Shown: piece by piece, positions 19,672 through 27,774 of the stretch
Numbering within the stretch: the first letter of the stretch is position 1
Layout of the letters: each line of letters opens with the position of its first letter
From: Micrococcaceae bacterium Sec5.8
Lineage (GTDB): Bacteria > Actinomycetota > Actinomycetes > Actinomycetales > Micrococcaceae
DNA length: 64,000 nucleotides
Assembly: GCA_039636775.1 (NCBI GenBank)
Contig: CP143429.1
Coordinates: forward strand, 1,984,001-2,048,000
Reading direction: 5' to 3'
Translations under genes and position numbers: made by a program
The notes under the pieces: model-generated
What the model was told of the DNA's origin: nothing
What the model saw: the letters and a program-made list of their open reading frames with translations, nothing else
The model's database searches: none

Positions 19672-21270
19672 TTGATTACCGTCCAGGATCTCGAACTGCG
19701 CGCCGGCGCCCGCCTCCTTATGGACCAGGTGAGCTTCCGGATCGACAAGGGAGACAAGATCGGCCTGGTAGGCCGTAACGGTGCAGGCAAGACCACGCTC
19801 ACCCGGGTGCTCGCCGGCGAGGGCCTGCCCGCCGGAGGGAAAGTCACCCGCAGCGGTGAGATCGGCTACCTTCCCCAGGACCCCCGGACCCCCGACATGG
19901 AGCAGCTGGCCCGCGACCGGATCCTGGCCGCCCGCGGCCTGGACATCGCCGTCAACAAGCTCAAGCAGACCCACGAGGACATGGCCAGCGACGACGCCGA
20001 GGTCCAGCGCAAGGCCATGAACCGGTACGACCGGCTCGAGTCCGAGTTTCTGGCTGCCGGCGGCTACTCCGCGGAAGCCGAAGCCGCCGCGATTTGCTCC
20101 AACCTGGCCCTCCCGGACCGGCTGCTGAACCAGCCGCTCAAAACGCTCTCCGGCGGCCAGCGCCGCCGCGTCGAACTCGCCCGCATCCTGTACTCGGACG
20201 CCGAGACGATGCTCCTCGATGAGCCCACCAACCACCTCGATGCGGACTCCATCGCCTGGCTCCGCGAGTTCCTGAAGAACCACCAGGGCGGCTTGATTGT
20301 GATCAGCCACGACACCGAGCTGCTGGAGGCCACGGTCAACAAGGTCTTCCTGCTGGACCCCAACCGCGCCCAGATCGACTTCTACAACATGGACTGGAAG
20401 CGTTACCTCCAGCAGCGTGAAACGGACGAGCGCGCCCGCAAGCGGGAGCGCGCCAACGCGGAAAAGAAGGCCCAGGTCCTCTTCGACCAGGCCAACAAGA
20501 TGCGCGCCAAGGCCACCAAGGCCGTCGCCGCGCAGAACATGGCCAAGCGTGCCGAGCGTCTGCTCGGTGGCCTCGAGGCCGTTCGTGCCACCGACCGTGT
20601 AGCAGCGCTGCGTTTCCCGGATCCGTCGCCCTGCGGCAAGACCCCGCTCACCGCCGACGGGCTCAGCAAATCCTTCGGATCGCTGGAAATTTTCACCGAC
20701 GTGGACCTTGCCATCGACCGCGGCTCCAAGGTGGTCATCCTGGGCCTGAACGGCGCCGGCAAGACCACCCTCCTGCGCATGCTGGCCGGCGTCGACAAGC
20801 CGGACACCGGCGAGGTGGTGGCCGGCCACGGCCTGAAGGTGGGCTACTACGCCCAGGAACACGAGACGCTCGACGTCGACCGCACTGTTCTGCAGAACAT
20901 GCGCTCCTCCGCTCCGGACATGAACGACGCGGAGGTCCGCAACATCCTGGGTTCGTTCCTGTTCTCCGGTGACGACGTCGATAAGCCCGCCGGGGTCTTG
21001 TCCGGCGGCGAGAAGACCAGGCTGGCCCTGGCCACCATTGTGGCTTCCAGCGCTAACGTGCTGCTCCTCGATGAGCCCACGAACAACCTGGACCCGGCCA
21101 GCCGCGCGGAAATTCTAGGCGCGCTGAGCAACTACACGGGCGCCGTGGTGTTGGTCAGCCACGACGAAGGCGCCGTTGCGGCCCTGAATCCCGAGCGCGT
21201 CGTGCTGCTGCCCGACGGCATTGAGGACCACTGGAACGAAGACTACCTTGACCTGATTACGCTGGCGTAG
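19672..21270 (+). CDS. ABC-F family ATPase (ribosome-associated)
   Basis: 532-residue soluble protein with two ABC domains and no membrane part, the ABC-F layout; members act on ribosomes as translation or antibiotic-protection factors. Domain 1 has Walker A GRNGAGKTT, signature LSGGQRRRVELAR and DEPTNHLD; a charged linker (about 240-300, many Lys/Arg/Glu) follows; domain 2 has GLNGAGKTT, LSGGEKTRLALA and DEPTNNLD. Both catalytic Glu are present. TTG 19672 is the start, with GAAAGG about 10 bases upstream. As I recall Rv1473 is the syntenic mycobacterial gene. No evidence here for actual drug resistance. Confidence 0.9.
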   Translation: MITVQDLELRAGARLLMDQVSFRIDKGDKIGLVGRNGAGKTTLTRVLAGEGLPAGGKVTRSGEIGYLPQDPRTPDMEQLARDRILAARGLDIAVNKLKQTHEDMASDDAEVQRKAMNRYDRLESEFLAAGGYSAEAEAAAICSNLALPDRLLNQPLKTLSGGQRRRVELARILYSDAETMLLDEPTNHLDADSIAWLREFLKNHQGGLIVISHDTELLEATVNKVFLLDPNRAQIDFYNMDWKRYLQQRETDERARKRERANAEKKAQVLFDQANKMRAKATKAVAAQNMAKRAERLLGGLEAVRATDRVAALRFPDPSPCGKTPLTADGLSKSFGSLEIFTDVDLAIDRGSKVVILGLNGAGKTTLLRMLAGVDKPDTGEVVAGHGLKVGYYAQEHETLDVDRTVLQNMRSSAPDMNDAEVRNILGSFLFSGDDVDKPAGVLSGGEKTRLALATIVASSANVLLLDEPTNNLDPASRAEILGALSNYTGAVVLVSHDEGAVAALNPERVVLLPDGIEDHWNEDYLDLITLA

Positions 21271-21310
21271 GCGTCGTCGCGCCTCGGCGCATGCGGGCAG
21301 ATTACCGGTA

Positions 21311-21817
21311 TCAGCGCACCGGCATGACCTCGGCCCCGGTGATCCTGCGCAACTCCCCGTAGCTGATCGAGAACATCGAGTGGTTCTCTCCCGCGCCTGC
21401 CCAGAGGACGGGGTGGGCCGCGAGGGACTCGTCCAGCAGGGTTCTGATCTTTGCCGGATGCCCGACCGGGGCCACGCCGCCTACCTCCTGGCCGGTGTGT
21501 TCCAGCACGAACGCATGGGCGGCCCGGCGGATCGTGCCAGTACCCAGTTGGCCGGCGACCTTGCCGACATCCACCCTGGCTGAGCCGCTGGCCAGGATCA
21601 GCAGCGGAACGCCGTCATGGTTGAACACGAGACTGTTGGTGATGGCTGCGACATCGCAGCCCAGCGCGGCGGCCGCCGCTGCCGCCGTCGGGACCGCCGA
21701 CGCGAAGCTCATGACGGTGTCCTGAGCACCGAGGGCGCCCAAGGCACGCTTCACCCGGGCCACTGGCTCTGGAACGATGCCGGCCACCTCAGAACCCCTG
21801 GGCATCGAGGATGGCAT
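21311..21817 (-). CDS. YbaK/ProX-type aminoacyl-tRNA editing domain protein
   Basis: 168-residue stand-alone YbaK-like protein. The family hydrolyses mischarged tRNAs such as Cys-tRNA(Pro) or Ala-tRNA. Seen: AAITNSLVFNHDGVPLLILASG with the conserved Lys replaced by Asn in the first block, then TGQEVGGVAPVGHP, the family signature GGxxPxGH. ATG 21817 is chosen as GGAGG lies nine bases upstream, though it overlaps the end of the SURF1 gene; ATG 21805 and GTG 21787 are alternatives. Substrate not predictable. Confidence 0.85.
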   Translation of the reverse strand: MPSSMPRGSEVAGIVPEPVARVKRALGALGAQDTVMSFASAVPTAAAAAAALGCDVAAITNSLVFNHDGVPLLILASGSARVDVGKVAGQLGTGTIRRAAHAFVLEHTGQEVGGVAPVGHPAKIRTLLDESLAAHPVLWAGAGENHSMFSISYGELRRITGAEVMPVR

Positions 21818-22673
21818 CTTCTTCTTCCTCCGCGGTCGCGTTCCTCCGTCTCCGCGGCGCAGGACGGCGGCGCGCGGCCGGGCCGCTGGAGTGCATGAAG
21901 GCGCCATCCCCATCAACGGCCTGGGTTTCGGCGTCCTCGGCGTCAATGGCCGCGTTGCGCGCCTGCTGCCGGGCCGCGTATCCGAAACCGATGAACATCA
22001 GCACGCCGAACGCGAACCACTGCAGCGAGTACGACAGGTGGGTGCCCTCGTCAGTCGACGGCTTCGGAAACGGAAACGGCATGTCCGCGGCTGCCGGATT
22101 TTCTGACGCCAACTGGCCGTACGCACCCGTGAGCAGAGGATATCCAAGCTGGGCGGAGTATGTTTTGAGGTCGATCGAGGCCAGCTGGCCGTCGGGGGCA
22201 CCCCGCTGGAGCTCCGGCTCAGCCGGCTTCAAGCGTGCGACGACGGTCACGGGGCCTTGCGGGGGCGCCGGGACCGAGTCGGGGCGGCCCGGGTTGTTGT
22301 TGCCGATCGGGAGCCAGCCGCGGTCGATCACGACGGTTTCCCCGGTGTTGACCTTGAAGGGCACTACGACTTCGTACCCGGGCTGGCCGTTGAGGGGACG
22401 ATTGCGGACGATCCTCTGCCCGGCGACGTCATAACTTCCCTTCAGCTCCACCTGGGTCCATTCGCGTTCGGCCGCGAGGGTGGTGAACTGGTCTTTCACC
22501 TGGGCGAACGGGACCGGGGTGGCGGAGTAGTTGGACACGACGCGGTTGATGCCGGCGAGGGTCTCAGCGCGGCGGTCCATCTGCCAGCGGCCCAGGCCAA
22601 CGCAAGCCGCAGCAAAAATCGCAGCCAGCAACAAATACCCCAGCCACTTACTGGAGAACAGAAAACGGTACAT
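21789..22673 (-). CDS. SURF1 family cytochrome oxidase biogenesis protein
   Basis: 294 residues with two membrane helices, one at 11-31 (GYLLLAAIFAAACVGLGRWQ) and one near 230 (LQWFAFGVLMFIGFGYAA), enclosing an extracytoplasmic domain. The SURF1 blocks GRWQMDRR and VIDRGWLPIGN are clear. The C-terminal tail is charged and Arg-rich. SURF1 assists heme A insertion into cytochrome c oxidase, which fits ctaA/ctaB elsewhere in the window. Its ATG directly follows the TGA of the small upstream gene. Confidence 0.93.
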   Translation of the reverse strand: MYRFLFSSKWLGYLLLAAIFAAACVGLGRWQMDRRAETLAGINRVVSNYSATPVPFAQVKDQFTTLAAEREWTQVELKGSYDVAGQRIVRNRPLNGQPGYEVVVPFKVNTGETVVIDRGWLPIGNNNPGRPDSVPAPPQGPVTVVARLKPAEPELQRGAPDGQLASIDLKTYSAQLGYPLLTGAYGQLASENPAAADMPFPFPKPSTDEGTHLSYSLQWFAFGVLMFIGFGYAARQQARNAAIDAEDAETQAVDGDGAFMHSSGPAARRRPAPRRRRNATAEEEEDAILDAQGF

Positions 22674-22922
22674 TCAGCGTGCCTTGCCTGCCGGGTCCAA
22701 TGCCACAGTGTCCTTCCAGAGTCCACGGGTCTGCAGATAGTCCTCGAGCCAGGCCCGATGCTCTCCGCAGGCCAGCCAGATCTTGCGCCGGTCCGGGGTA
22801 TGGATCTTGGGGTTGTTCCAGAGCAGCTGCCAGTCGGCGCCGTTCCGGCATGCCTTGCGGGAACAGCGGGCGTCGGCCGGTCCGGCTGCGCTCCCATTCC
22901 CGGTGAGGTCAAAAAGGTTCAT
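22674..22922 (-). CDS. Conserved small actinobacterial protein, Cys/Trp-rich
   Basis: 82 residues, function unknown. The N-terminus has a C-x4-C pair (ARCSRKACRNGADW) and a later Cys in WLACGEHRAWLEDYLQTRG. The pattern resembles small uncharacterised proteins found beside SURF1 and DUF3099 genes in actinobacteria. Overlapping ATGA with the upstream gene and abutting the SURF1 ATG, it is tightly coupled in one operon, so it is very likely expressed. A metal site is possible but unproven. Confidence 0.8.
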   Translation of the reverse strand: MNLFDLTGNGSAAGPADARCSRKACRNGADWQLLWNNPKIHTPDRRKIWLACGEHRAWLEDYLQTRGLWKDTVALDPAGKAR

Positions 22923-23398
22923 GACGCAGCCCGCCCCGAATCGTCGCCGCGGCGCCCGGGGACGTCCTGCGGGGACTCCTCATCCTCAACGACTTCGCCC
23001 TGGAGCAGCGTCACGGACGGATCCTCCGGCGCCGGTACACCAGTTTCGGGGGGAACGACGGGTGCGGCCGGTGCATCGAGCTGAGCCAGCGGAGCGTAGT
23101 CCAACAGCGAATCGGAGTGAACCTCCGCGGCGTCGCCGCCGTTGGCGATGATCACCGCAAACCAGGGCAGGAACACGGCCCCGATGACCGGGAGGATCTT
23201 CAGCCAGCCATCCACCACAAAAATTAGAACAAGGCACACCATGCGGATGCCCATCGCAATGGCGTACTTGATCATCCGCTGGCGCATCTCTTCCGAGTGC
23301 GCTGTGGCGGCGTCCGTAATGCTGTGAACCTCAATGTCACCGGAGGGAAGCTCCGGATTCCCGGGCACAGGTACACCGGGTCGGTTTTTGAGTGTCAA
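22919..23398 (-). CDS. DUF3099 membrane protein
   Basis: 159 residues. SITDAATAHSEEMRQRMIKY precedes two membrane helices (about 48-66 and 70-88), then NGGDAAEVH and a disordered acidic tail. This is the DUF3099 pattern, an actinobacterial family of unknown role. Start is TTG 23398. First gene of the DUF3099 - small Cys protein - SURF1 - YbaK operon and divergent from fabG. Confidence 0.85.
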   Translation of the reverse strand: MTLKNRPGVPVPGNPELPSGDIEVHSITDAATAHSEEMRQRMIKYAIAMGIRMVCLVLIFVVDGWLKILPVIGAVFLPWFAVIIANGGDAAEVHSDSLLDYAPLAQLDAPAAPVVPPETGVPAPEDPSVTLLQGEVVEDEESPQDVPGRRGDDSGRAAS

Positions 23399-23479
23399 GG
23401 CTGTTCGATCACGCTCCCAAGGCTTAGAACAATTCTCTCACCAACGGCAGGGCCACCCAAACGCGGACCAACCGGGCGC

Positions 23480-23485
23480 TAAGAT
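23480..23485 (+). promoter_or_regulatory. Possible -10 of fabG
   Basis: TAAGAT about 65 bases before the fabG ATG, giving a short leader with its own ribosome site (GGAG). No clear -35. Confidence 0.35.
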
Positions 23486-23550
23486 CGGAGGCAGCAAAAA
23501 TTCCGCCCCCAGCGCGGCGCCGTCCCGCCGCAGAATTCCGGAGCCCCACC

Positions 23551-24276
23551 ATGCCTGAAGCAGCAACCACCGGCCGCAGCGTCCTGATCACCGGCGGCAA
23601 CCGCGGAATCGGCCTTGCCATCGCCGAGGCCTTCCTCGCCAACGGCGACAAGGTGGCCGTGACCTACCGCAGCGAATCGGCCCTCCCCGCCGGCATTCTC
23701 GGCGTAAAGGCCGACGTCACCGATGAGGGGTCTGTGGACGCCGCGTTCGCCGACGTCGAAGCGGCGCATGGTCCCGTGGAGGTGCTGGTGGCGAATGCCG
23801 GCATCACCAAGGACACGCTCCTGATGCGGATGAGCGAGGATGATTTCACCTCGGTCATCGACACCAACCTCACCGGCGCCTTCCGGGTGATCAAGCGCGC
23901 CTCCAAGGGAATGATCCGGGCACGCAAAGGCCGGGTGGTCCTGATCTCGTCCGTATCGGGCCTTTACGGCGCGCCCGGCCAGATCAATTACTCGGCCTCG
24001 AAAGCGGGCCTGGTGGGCATCGCCCGCTCGCTGACCCGCGAATTGGGTGCCCGCGGGATCACCGCCAATGTGGTGGCGCCGGGGTTCATCAACACCGACA
24101 TGACGGCGGAACTGCCGGAGGCCACGCAGAAAGACTATTTGTCCAAGGTGCCGGCCGCGCGCTTCGCCGAGGCCTCCGAGGTCGCCAATGTGGTCCGCTG
24201 GATCGCCAGTGACGAGGCCGCGTACATTTCCGGGGCCGTGATCCCGGTGGACGGCGGCCTCGGCATGGGCCACTAG
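23551..24276 (+). CDS. fabG: 3-oxoacyl-ACP reductase FabG
   Basis: NADPH-dependent reductase of fatty acid synthesis, cytosolic tetramer. 241 residues. Cofactor motif TGGNRGIG (14-21), NAG motif VLVANAGITKD, and catalytic Ser134, Tyr147 and Lys151 in SSVSGLYGAPGQINYSASK. The ending VIPVDGGLGMGH is typical of MabA/FabG1 proteins, and in M. tuberculosis fabG1 precedes inhA; here no enoyl reductase follows. ATG 23551 with GGAG nine bases upstream. Confidence 0.94.
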   Translation: MPEAATTGRSVLITGGNRGIGLAIAEAFLANGDKVAVTYRSESALPAGILGVKADVTDEGSVDAAFADVEAAHGPVEVLVANAGITKDTLLMRMSEDDFTSVIDTNLTGAFRVIKRASKGMIRARKGRVVLISSVSGLYGAPGQINYSASKAGLVGIARSLTRELGARGITANVVAPGFINTDMTAELPEATQKDYLSKVPAARFAEASEVANVVRWIASDEAAYISGAVIPVDGGLGMGH

Positions 24277-24330
24277 CCGGCCACCACGGGACCTTATGCC
24301 CTAAGCGCCGATCCAAGCCGGGTGTGTACT

Positions 24331-24344
24331 GGGGCTAGAGTCCC
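24331..24344 (+). promoter_or_regulatory. DevR/DosR-box-like palindrome before hspX-like gene
   Basis: GGGGCTAGAGTCCC, one core mismatch from GGGACT-WW-AGTCCC, the core of the DosR box as I know it. It is 41 bases upstream of the hsp20 start, the gene type most strongly DosR-induced in mycobacteria. A DevR-like regulator is encoded at 40755. Confidence 0.6.
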
Positions 24345-24385
24345 TGACCACACCATGGCAGGGGCATGGCATCAGGAGGACTATC

Positions 24386-24808
24386 GTGGCAGAGCTAAAC
24401 AAGTGGGTGCCGTCGGACGTGCTGGAACCCTTCAAGCGTTTCATGGACGGCGACCTTACGATGACCCCATCCATCAAGGTCGAGCAGTTCGTGGACGGCA
24501 GCACCCTGGTGGTGCGTGCCGAGGTGCCGGGGATAGACCCGGACAAGGACGTGGACGTCTCCGTCAGTGACGGCAGGCTGCACATCAAAGCCGAACGCGA
24601 GGAAAAGTCCGAGCAGAAAAGCAAGGACGGTTACCACTCCGAGTTCCGCTACGGCTCGTTCACACGCAGTGTCGCTCTGCCGCCGGGAGCCAGGGAAGAG
24701 GACATCACCGCCACCTACAAAGACGGCGTGCTGGAGGTACGCGCCCCCGCCGCCCCCGCCGCCCCGCCGGAGGCAACCAGCCGGAAAATCCGGATCGACC
24801 ACGCGTAG
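24386..24808 (+). CDS. Small heat-shock protein, HspX/Acr-like (Hsp20)
   Basis: 140-residue alpha-crystallin-type chaperone that holds unfolded protein. The crystallin domain runs about 28-120. The stretch VVRAEVPGIDPDKDVDVSVS, then LHIKAER, SEFRYGSFTRSVALPPGA and DITATYKDGVLEV follow M. tuberculosis HspX closely by memory; the GxLxV-like motif is GVLEVRA. The C-terminal IxI motif is present as RKIRIDHA. Start GTG 24386 with AGGAGGA five bases upstream. The DevR-box-like site 41 bases before it suggests hypoxic induction. Confidence 0.92.
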   Translation: MAELNKWVPSDVLEPFKRFMDGDLTMTPSIKVEQFVDGSTLVVRAEVPGIDPDKDVDVSVSDGRLHIKAEREEKSEQKSKDGYHSEFRYGSFTRSVALPPGAREEDITATYKDGVLEVRAPAAPAAPPEATSRKIRIDHA

Positions 24809-25079
24809 CCTGCGCCGGGGCACTAACCGGCCGCGGCGAGCGCTTCGCGGCGCCGGCGTCGAATCCTCCGTCACGCCCCGCGGCGTCGGGCCCTGACGCC
24901 GCTCGACTGCCCTTGCCGTCCTCGGGTCGCATGCTCCAAAACGCTGCTCCGGGGCACGGGGCCGGCACTAGTCTCGTGCGGCTTCTTTGTGGAACCCGGA
25001 CAACCGAAAAGACCCGTGGCGCTGGCATGATGGACAGCAGACCCACCGTTTTTTGGACGTTTGGAACAAAGGAGCTCAT

Positions 25080-25832
25080 ATGGGACTGCTGGATAACAAG
25101 ACCGCAATCGTGACCGGTTCGTCACGGGGCATCGGCGCGGAGGTGGCCAAGTTCCTCGCCGCCGAGGGCGCCGCCGTCGTAGTGAACTACCGTCAGAAGG
25201 CGCCCCGCGCCAACAAAGTGGTCGCGGAAATCGAAGCCGGCGGCGGACGTGCCGTGGCCGTCGGAGCCGACCTCACCACCCAGGAAGGTGTCCAGGCCCT
25301 TGCCAGCGCCGCGATGGAGAACTTCGGCTCGCTCGACCTCCTGGTGCTTAACGCCTCCGGCGGGATGGAATCCGGTGTCGAACCGGACTACGCCCTCAAG
25401 CTCAACCGCGACGCCCAGGTGAACATGCTCAACGCAGCCGTACCGCTGATGCCGGAGGGTTCCCGGGTGGTGTTCGTGACCAGCCACCAGGCCCACTTCA
25501 TCAACACCGTCCCCACCATGGAGAACTACGAGCCGGTGGCACGCAGCAAGCGCGCCGGGGAGGACGCCCTCCGCGAACTCATTCCGAACCTTGCCGAAAA
25601 GAGCATCTCCCTCGTCGTCGTCTCCGGGGACATGATTGAGGGCACCGTCACCGCCACCCTGCTGGACCGCTCCAACCCGGGCGCCATCGAGGCCCGGCGG
25701 GCAGAGGCGGGAAGGCTGTATTCCGTCAAGGAGTTCGGGGCAGAGGTCGCTAAAATGGTGGCCGCCGACGTCGAAAGCGGCCACACCGAGTACGTCGGCG
25801 GAGCCGATTACTTCGACAAGAGCAGCAGCTAA
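25080..25832 (+). CDS. SDR family protein lacking the catalytic Tyr
   Basis: 250-residue Rossmann-fold protein. Cofactor motif TGSSRGIG (12-19), with VVVNYR after beta-2 suggesting NADPH, and LVLNASGG in place of NNAG. In the active-site region VARSK aligns with YxxxK: Lys157 is present but the Tyr position is Val153; a Tyr lies three residues earlier (Tyr150). The same YEPVxRSKRAGEDAL pattern occurs in other actinobacterial proteins I know of, so it is a subfamily trait rather than a sequencing error. AAAGGAG is seven bases before ATG 25080. Substrate unknown. Confidence 0.88.
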   Translation: MGLLDNKTAIVTGSSRGIGAEVAKFLAAEGAAVVVNYRQKAPRANKVVAEIEAGGGRAVAVGADLTTQEGVQALASAAMENFGSLDLLVLNASGGMESGVEPDYALKLNRDAQVNMLNAAVPLMPEGSRVVFVTSHQAHFINTVPTMENYEPVARSKRAGEDALRELIPNLAEKSISLVVVSGDMIEGTVTATLLDRSNPGAIEARRAEAGRLYSVKEFGAEVAKMVAADVESGHTEYVGGADYFDKSSS

Positions 25833-25861
25833 ACAACAGCCGCTTCGAGCGGACCAGGGAG

Positions 25862-25887
25862 ATGGCCGGGGCAGGTGCCCCGGCCAT
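25862..25887. terminator. Bidirectional terminator between SDR gene and serB
   Basis: ATGGCCGGGGCA (25862-25873) and TGCCCCGGCCAT (25876-25887) form a perfect 12-bp inverted repeat followed by TTTC on the plus strand, between convergent genes. Confidence 0.82.
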
Positions 25888-25926
25888 TTCTGCTGGGCCA
25901 GTCTGATCCTCCGCCTACGGTGAGCT

Positions 25927-26832
25927 TCAGACGCCGGCGATGTACCGCACGGCGTCGAGATAGGGCATGTTCACCGCAGCGTCCGCCGCGGCCCGGACAG
26001 CCGGTTTGGCGTTGAACGCCACGCCCATCCCGGCAGCTGAGAGCATGTCGAGGTCGTTCGCGCCGTCGCCGACTGCAATCGTGTGCTCCAGCGGGATGCC
26101 TTCCTCGGCAGCCCATTCGCGCAGGTACCTCTCCTTGGCCGCCCGGTCAATCACCTCACCGACCACCTTGCCGGTCAGCGCGCCGTCGACGATCTCCAGC
26201 TCATTGGCAATCCAGTGGTCCAGCCCCAGCCCGGCCGCAATTGGCCCCAGGATCTGGTTGAAACCGCCCGAGACCACGGCCACCACATGTCCGGCGGCCC
26301 GGAAAGCGGCCACGAGCTCCGCCGCACCCAGGCTGAGTGTCACTTCGGCCCGGACGGAATCCACGACGTCGGCCGGCAGTCCGGCGAGCACCGCCACCCG
26401 GGCGTGCAGACTTTGGGCAAAGTCCAGTTCGCCGCGCATGGCGGCCTCGGTCACGGCTGTGACCTCGGCGCGTTTGCCGGCGTAGGCCGCCAGGAGTTCG
26501 ATCACTTCCTGCTGGATCAGGGTGGAATCCACATCCATCAGGAGCATCTTCCGGGCCGCACCGCGAAGGGCCGCGGGGACGATGGCCGTGTCGACGCCGT
26601 CGGAGCCGATCCCGGCCACCGCCCGGCGGAGGTCCGCCAGCGTTCCGTCTGCGACCGGGGTGCCCGCCGCGCCGAAACCAACGTCCGCCGTGTAGACCTC
26701 GAAGCGGGAGTCCCCGGTCCGGGTTTCGGCGCCCAGCGCCAGTCCTGCCCCAGCGAGCAGCGAACGGAGCCGCTGCACCTGGGGATCGGTCAGTTTCGGG
26801 GCATAGCTCACGGCGGTTCCGAACAGGTTCAT
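25927..26832 (-). CDS. serB: Phosphoserine phosphatase
   Basis: Last step of serine synthesis: hydrolyses L-phosphoserine; HAD superfamily. 301 residues. An N-terminal ACT-like region (about 1-85) precedes the catalytic domain. Motif I is MLLMDVDSTLIQQEV, motif II VAVVSGGFNQIL, motif III Lys in RAAKERYLRE, motif IV TIAVGDGANDLDML. All catalytic residues are present. ATG 26832 follows TAGGAT by seven bases without a ribosome site. Diverges from an ABC ATPase gene. Confidence 0.95.
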   Translation of the reverse strand: MNLFGTAVSYAPKLTDPQVQRLRSLLAGAGLALGAETRTGDSRFEVYTADVGFGAAGTPVADGTLADLRRAVAGIGSDGVDTAIVPAALRGAARKMLLMDVDSTLIQQEVIELLAAYAGKRAEVTAVTEAAMRGELDFAQSLHARVAVLAGLPADVVDSVRAEVTLSLGAAELVAAFRAAGHVVAVVSGGFNQILGPIAAGLGLDHWIANELEIVDGALTGKVVGEVIDRAAKERYLREWAAEEGIPLEHTIAVGDGANDLDMLSAAGMGVAFNAKPAVRAAADAAVNMPYLDAVRYIAGV

Positions 26833-26839
26833 GGCTGCA

Positions 26840-26845
26840 ATCCTA
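26840..26845 (-). promoter_or_regulatory. -10 of serB, leaderless
   Basis: TAGGAT on the minus strand, seven bases before ATG 26832; no ribosome site. Confidence 0.5.
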
Positions 26846-26956
26846 ACGAGGATGCGGATAGCCGCCGGAATTCGTTGCGCTCCAGTGACCGCGCGGAACC
26901 CCGGCGGTGCACGCGCGGTGCTCCCCGCCGGTTATCAGTCGTCCGCTTTTTTGTCC

Positions 26957-26962
26957 TAGTGT
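26957..26962 (+). promoter_or_regulatory. -10 of ABC ATPase gene, leaderless
   Basis: TAGTGT eight bases before ATG 26971; the intervening CTACTCCT has no ribosome binding site. Confidence 0.45.
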
Positions 26963-26970
26963 CTACTCCT

Positions 26971-27756
26971 ATGAGTGATGTTCTTGAAATGGCCGCCGTC
27001 AGCGTTGTACGCGGGGCAAAAACCCTCCTGGACAAGGTTGACTGGCAGGTCAAGGAAGGCGAGCGTTGGGTGATTCTGGGCCCCAACGGCGCCGGTAAGA
27101 CCACTCTGCTCCAGCTTGCTGCGGCGCGGATCCATCCCACGAGTGGCATGGCCGGCATCCTGGAGGAAGTCCTCGGCGCCGTCGACGTCTTTGAACTACG
27201 GCCCCGGATCGGCCTGTCCTCGGCCGCGCTGGCCAACCAGATCCCGGAGCACGAGAAAGTCCTGAACGTTGTGGTGACGGCCGCTTACGGCGTGACCGGA
27301 CGGTGGCGGGAGGGATACGAGAAAGACGACGAACGCCGCGCCTTCGCGCTGCTGAACGAGTGGGGCATGGGACCGCTGCTCAACAGGCCCTTCGCCTCGC
27401 TGTCCGAGGGGGAGCGCAAGCGCGTTCAGATCGCCCGCGCCCTGATGACGGACCCGGAATTGCTCCTGCTTGATGAACCGGCCGCCGGACTTGACCTCGC
27501 CGGCCGCGAGGATTTGGTGTACCGGCTCAGTGAACTCGCCCGCGACGAGGCAGCCCCGGCCATTGTTCTGGTCACGCACCACCTTGAAGAAGTCCCGCCC
27601 GGCTTCACCCACGCCCTGCTCCTGCGCGATGGCGCCGTGGTGGCCCAGGGTCCGATCGGCAGCGTCCTCACGGCCGCACACCTGAGTGAGACGTTCGGGC
27701 TGCCGCTGGATATCAGCGTCAACGCCGGCCGGTACGCCGCCACCGCACGGCGCTGA
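26971..27756 (+). CDS. ABC transporter ATP-binding protein, no permease nearby
   Basis: 261-residue single ABC domain. Walker A GPNGAGKTT (33-41), signature SLSEGERKRVQIARAL with Glu in place of the second Gly, Walker B LLLLDEPAAGLDL, H-loop THHLEEVPPGF. The THHLEEIP ending and SEGE signature resemble the ModF/COG1119 group, whose members occur without permeases. ATG 26971 is chosen; the longer frame is antisense to serB. A TSUP permease gene follows 18 bases later but belongs to another class. Confidence 0.88.
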   Translation: MSDVLEMAAVSVVRGAKTLLDKVDWQVKEGERWVILGPNGAGKTTLLQLAAARIHPTSGMAGILEEVLGAVDVFELRPRIGLSSAALANQIPEHEKVLNVVVTAAYGVTGRWREGYEKDDERRAFALLNEWGMGPLLNRPFASLSEGERKRVQIARALMTDPELLLLDEPAAGLDLAGREDLVYRLSELARDEAAPAIVLVTHHLEEVPPGFTHALLLRDGAVVAQGPIGSVLTAAHLSETFGLPLDISVNAGRYAATARR

Positions 27757-27774
27757 TTGGGTCGTTGACCGAGC

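Noticed and set aside
19672..21270. Antibiotic resistance gene
   Set aside because: ABC-F proteins include resistance factors, but linker and context fit housekeeping ABC-F ATPases, so no resistance claim is made.
24809..25079. Small genes between hsp20 and the SDR
   Set aside because: Only shadows of high-GC sequence; no ribosome site or motif is present.
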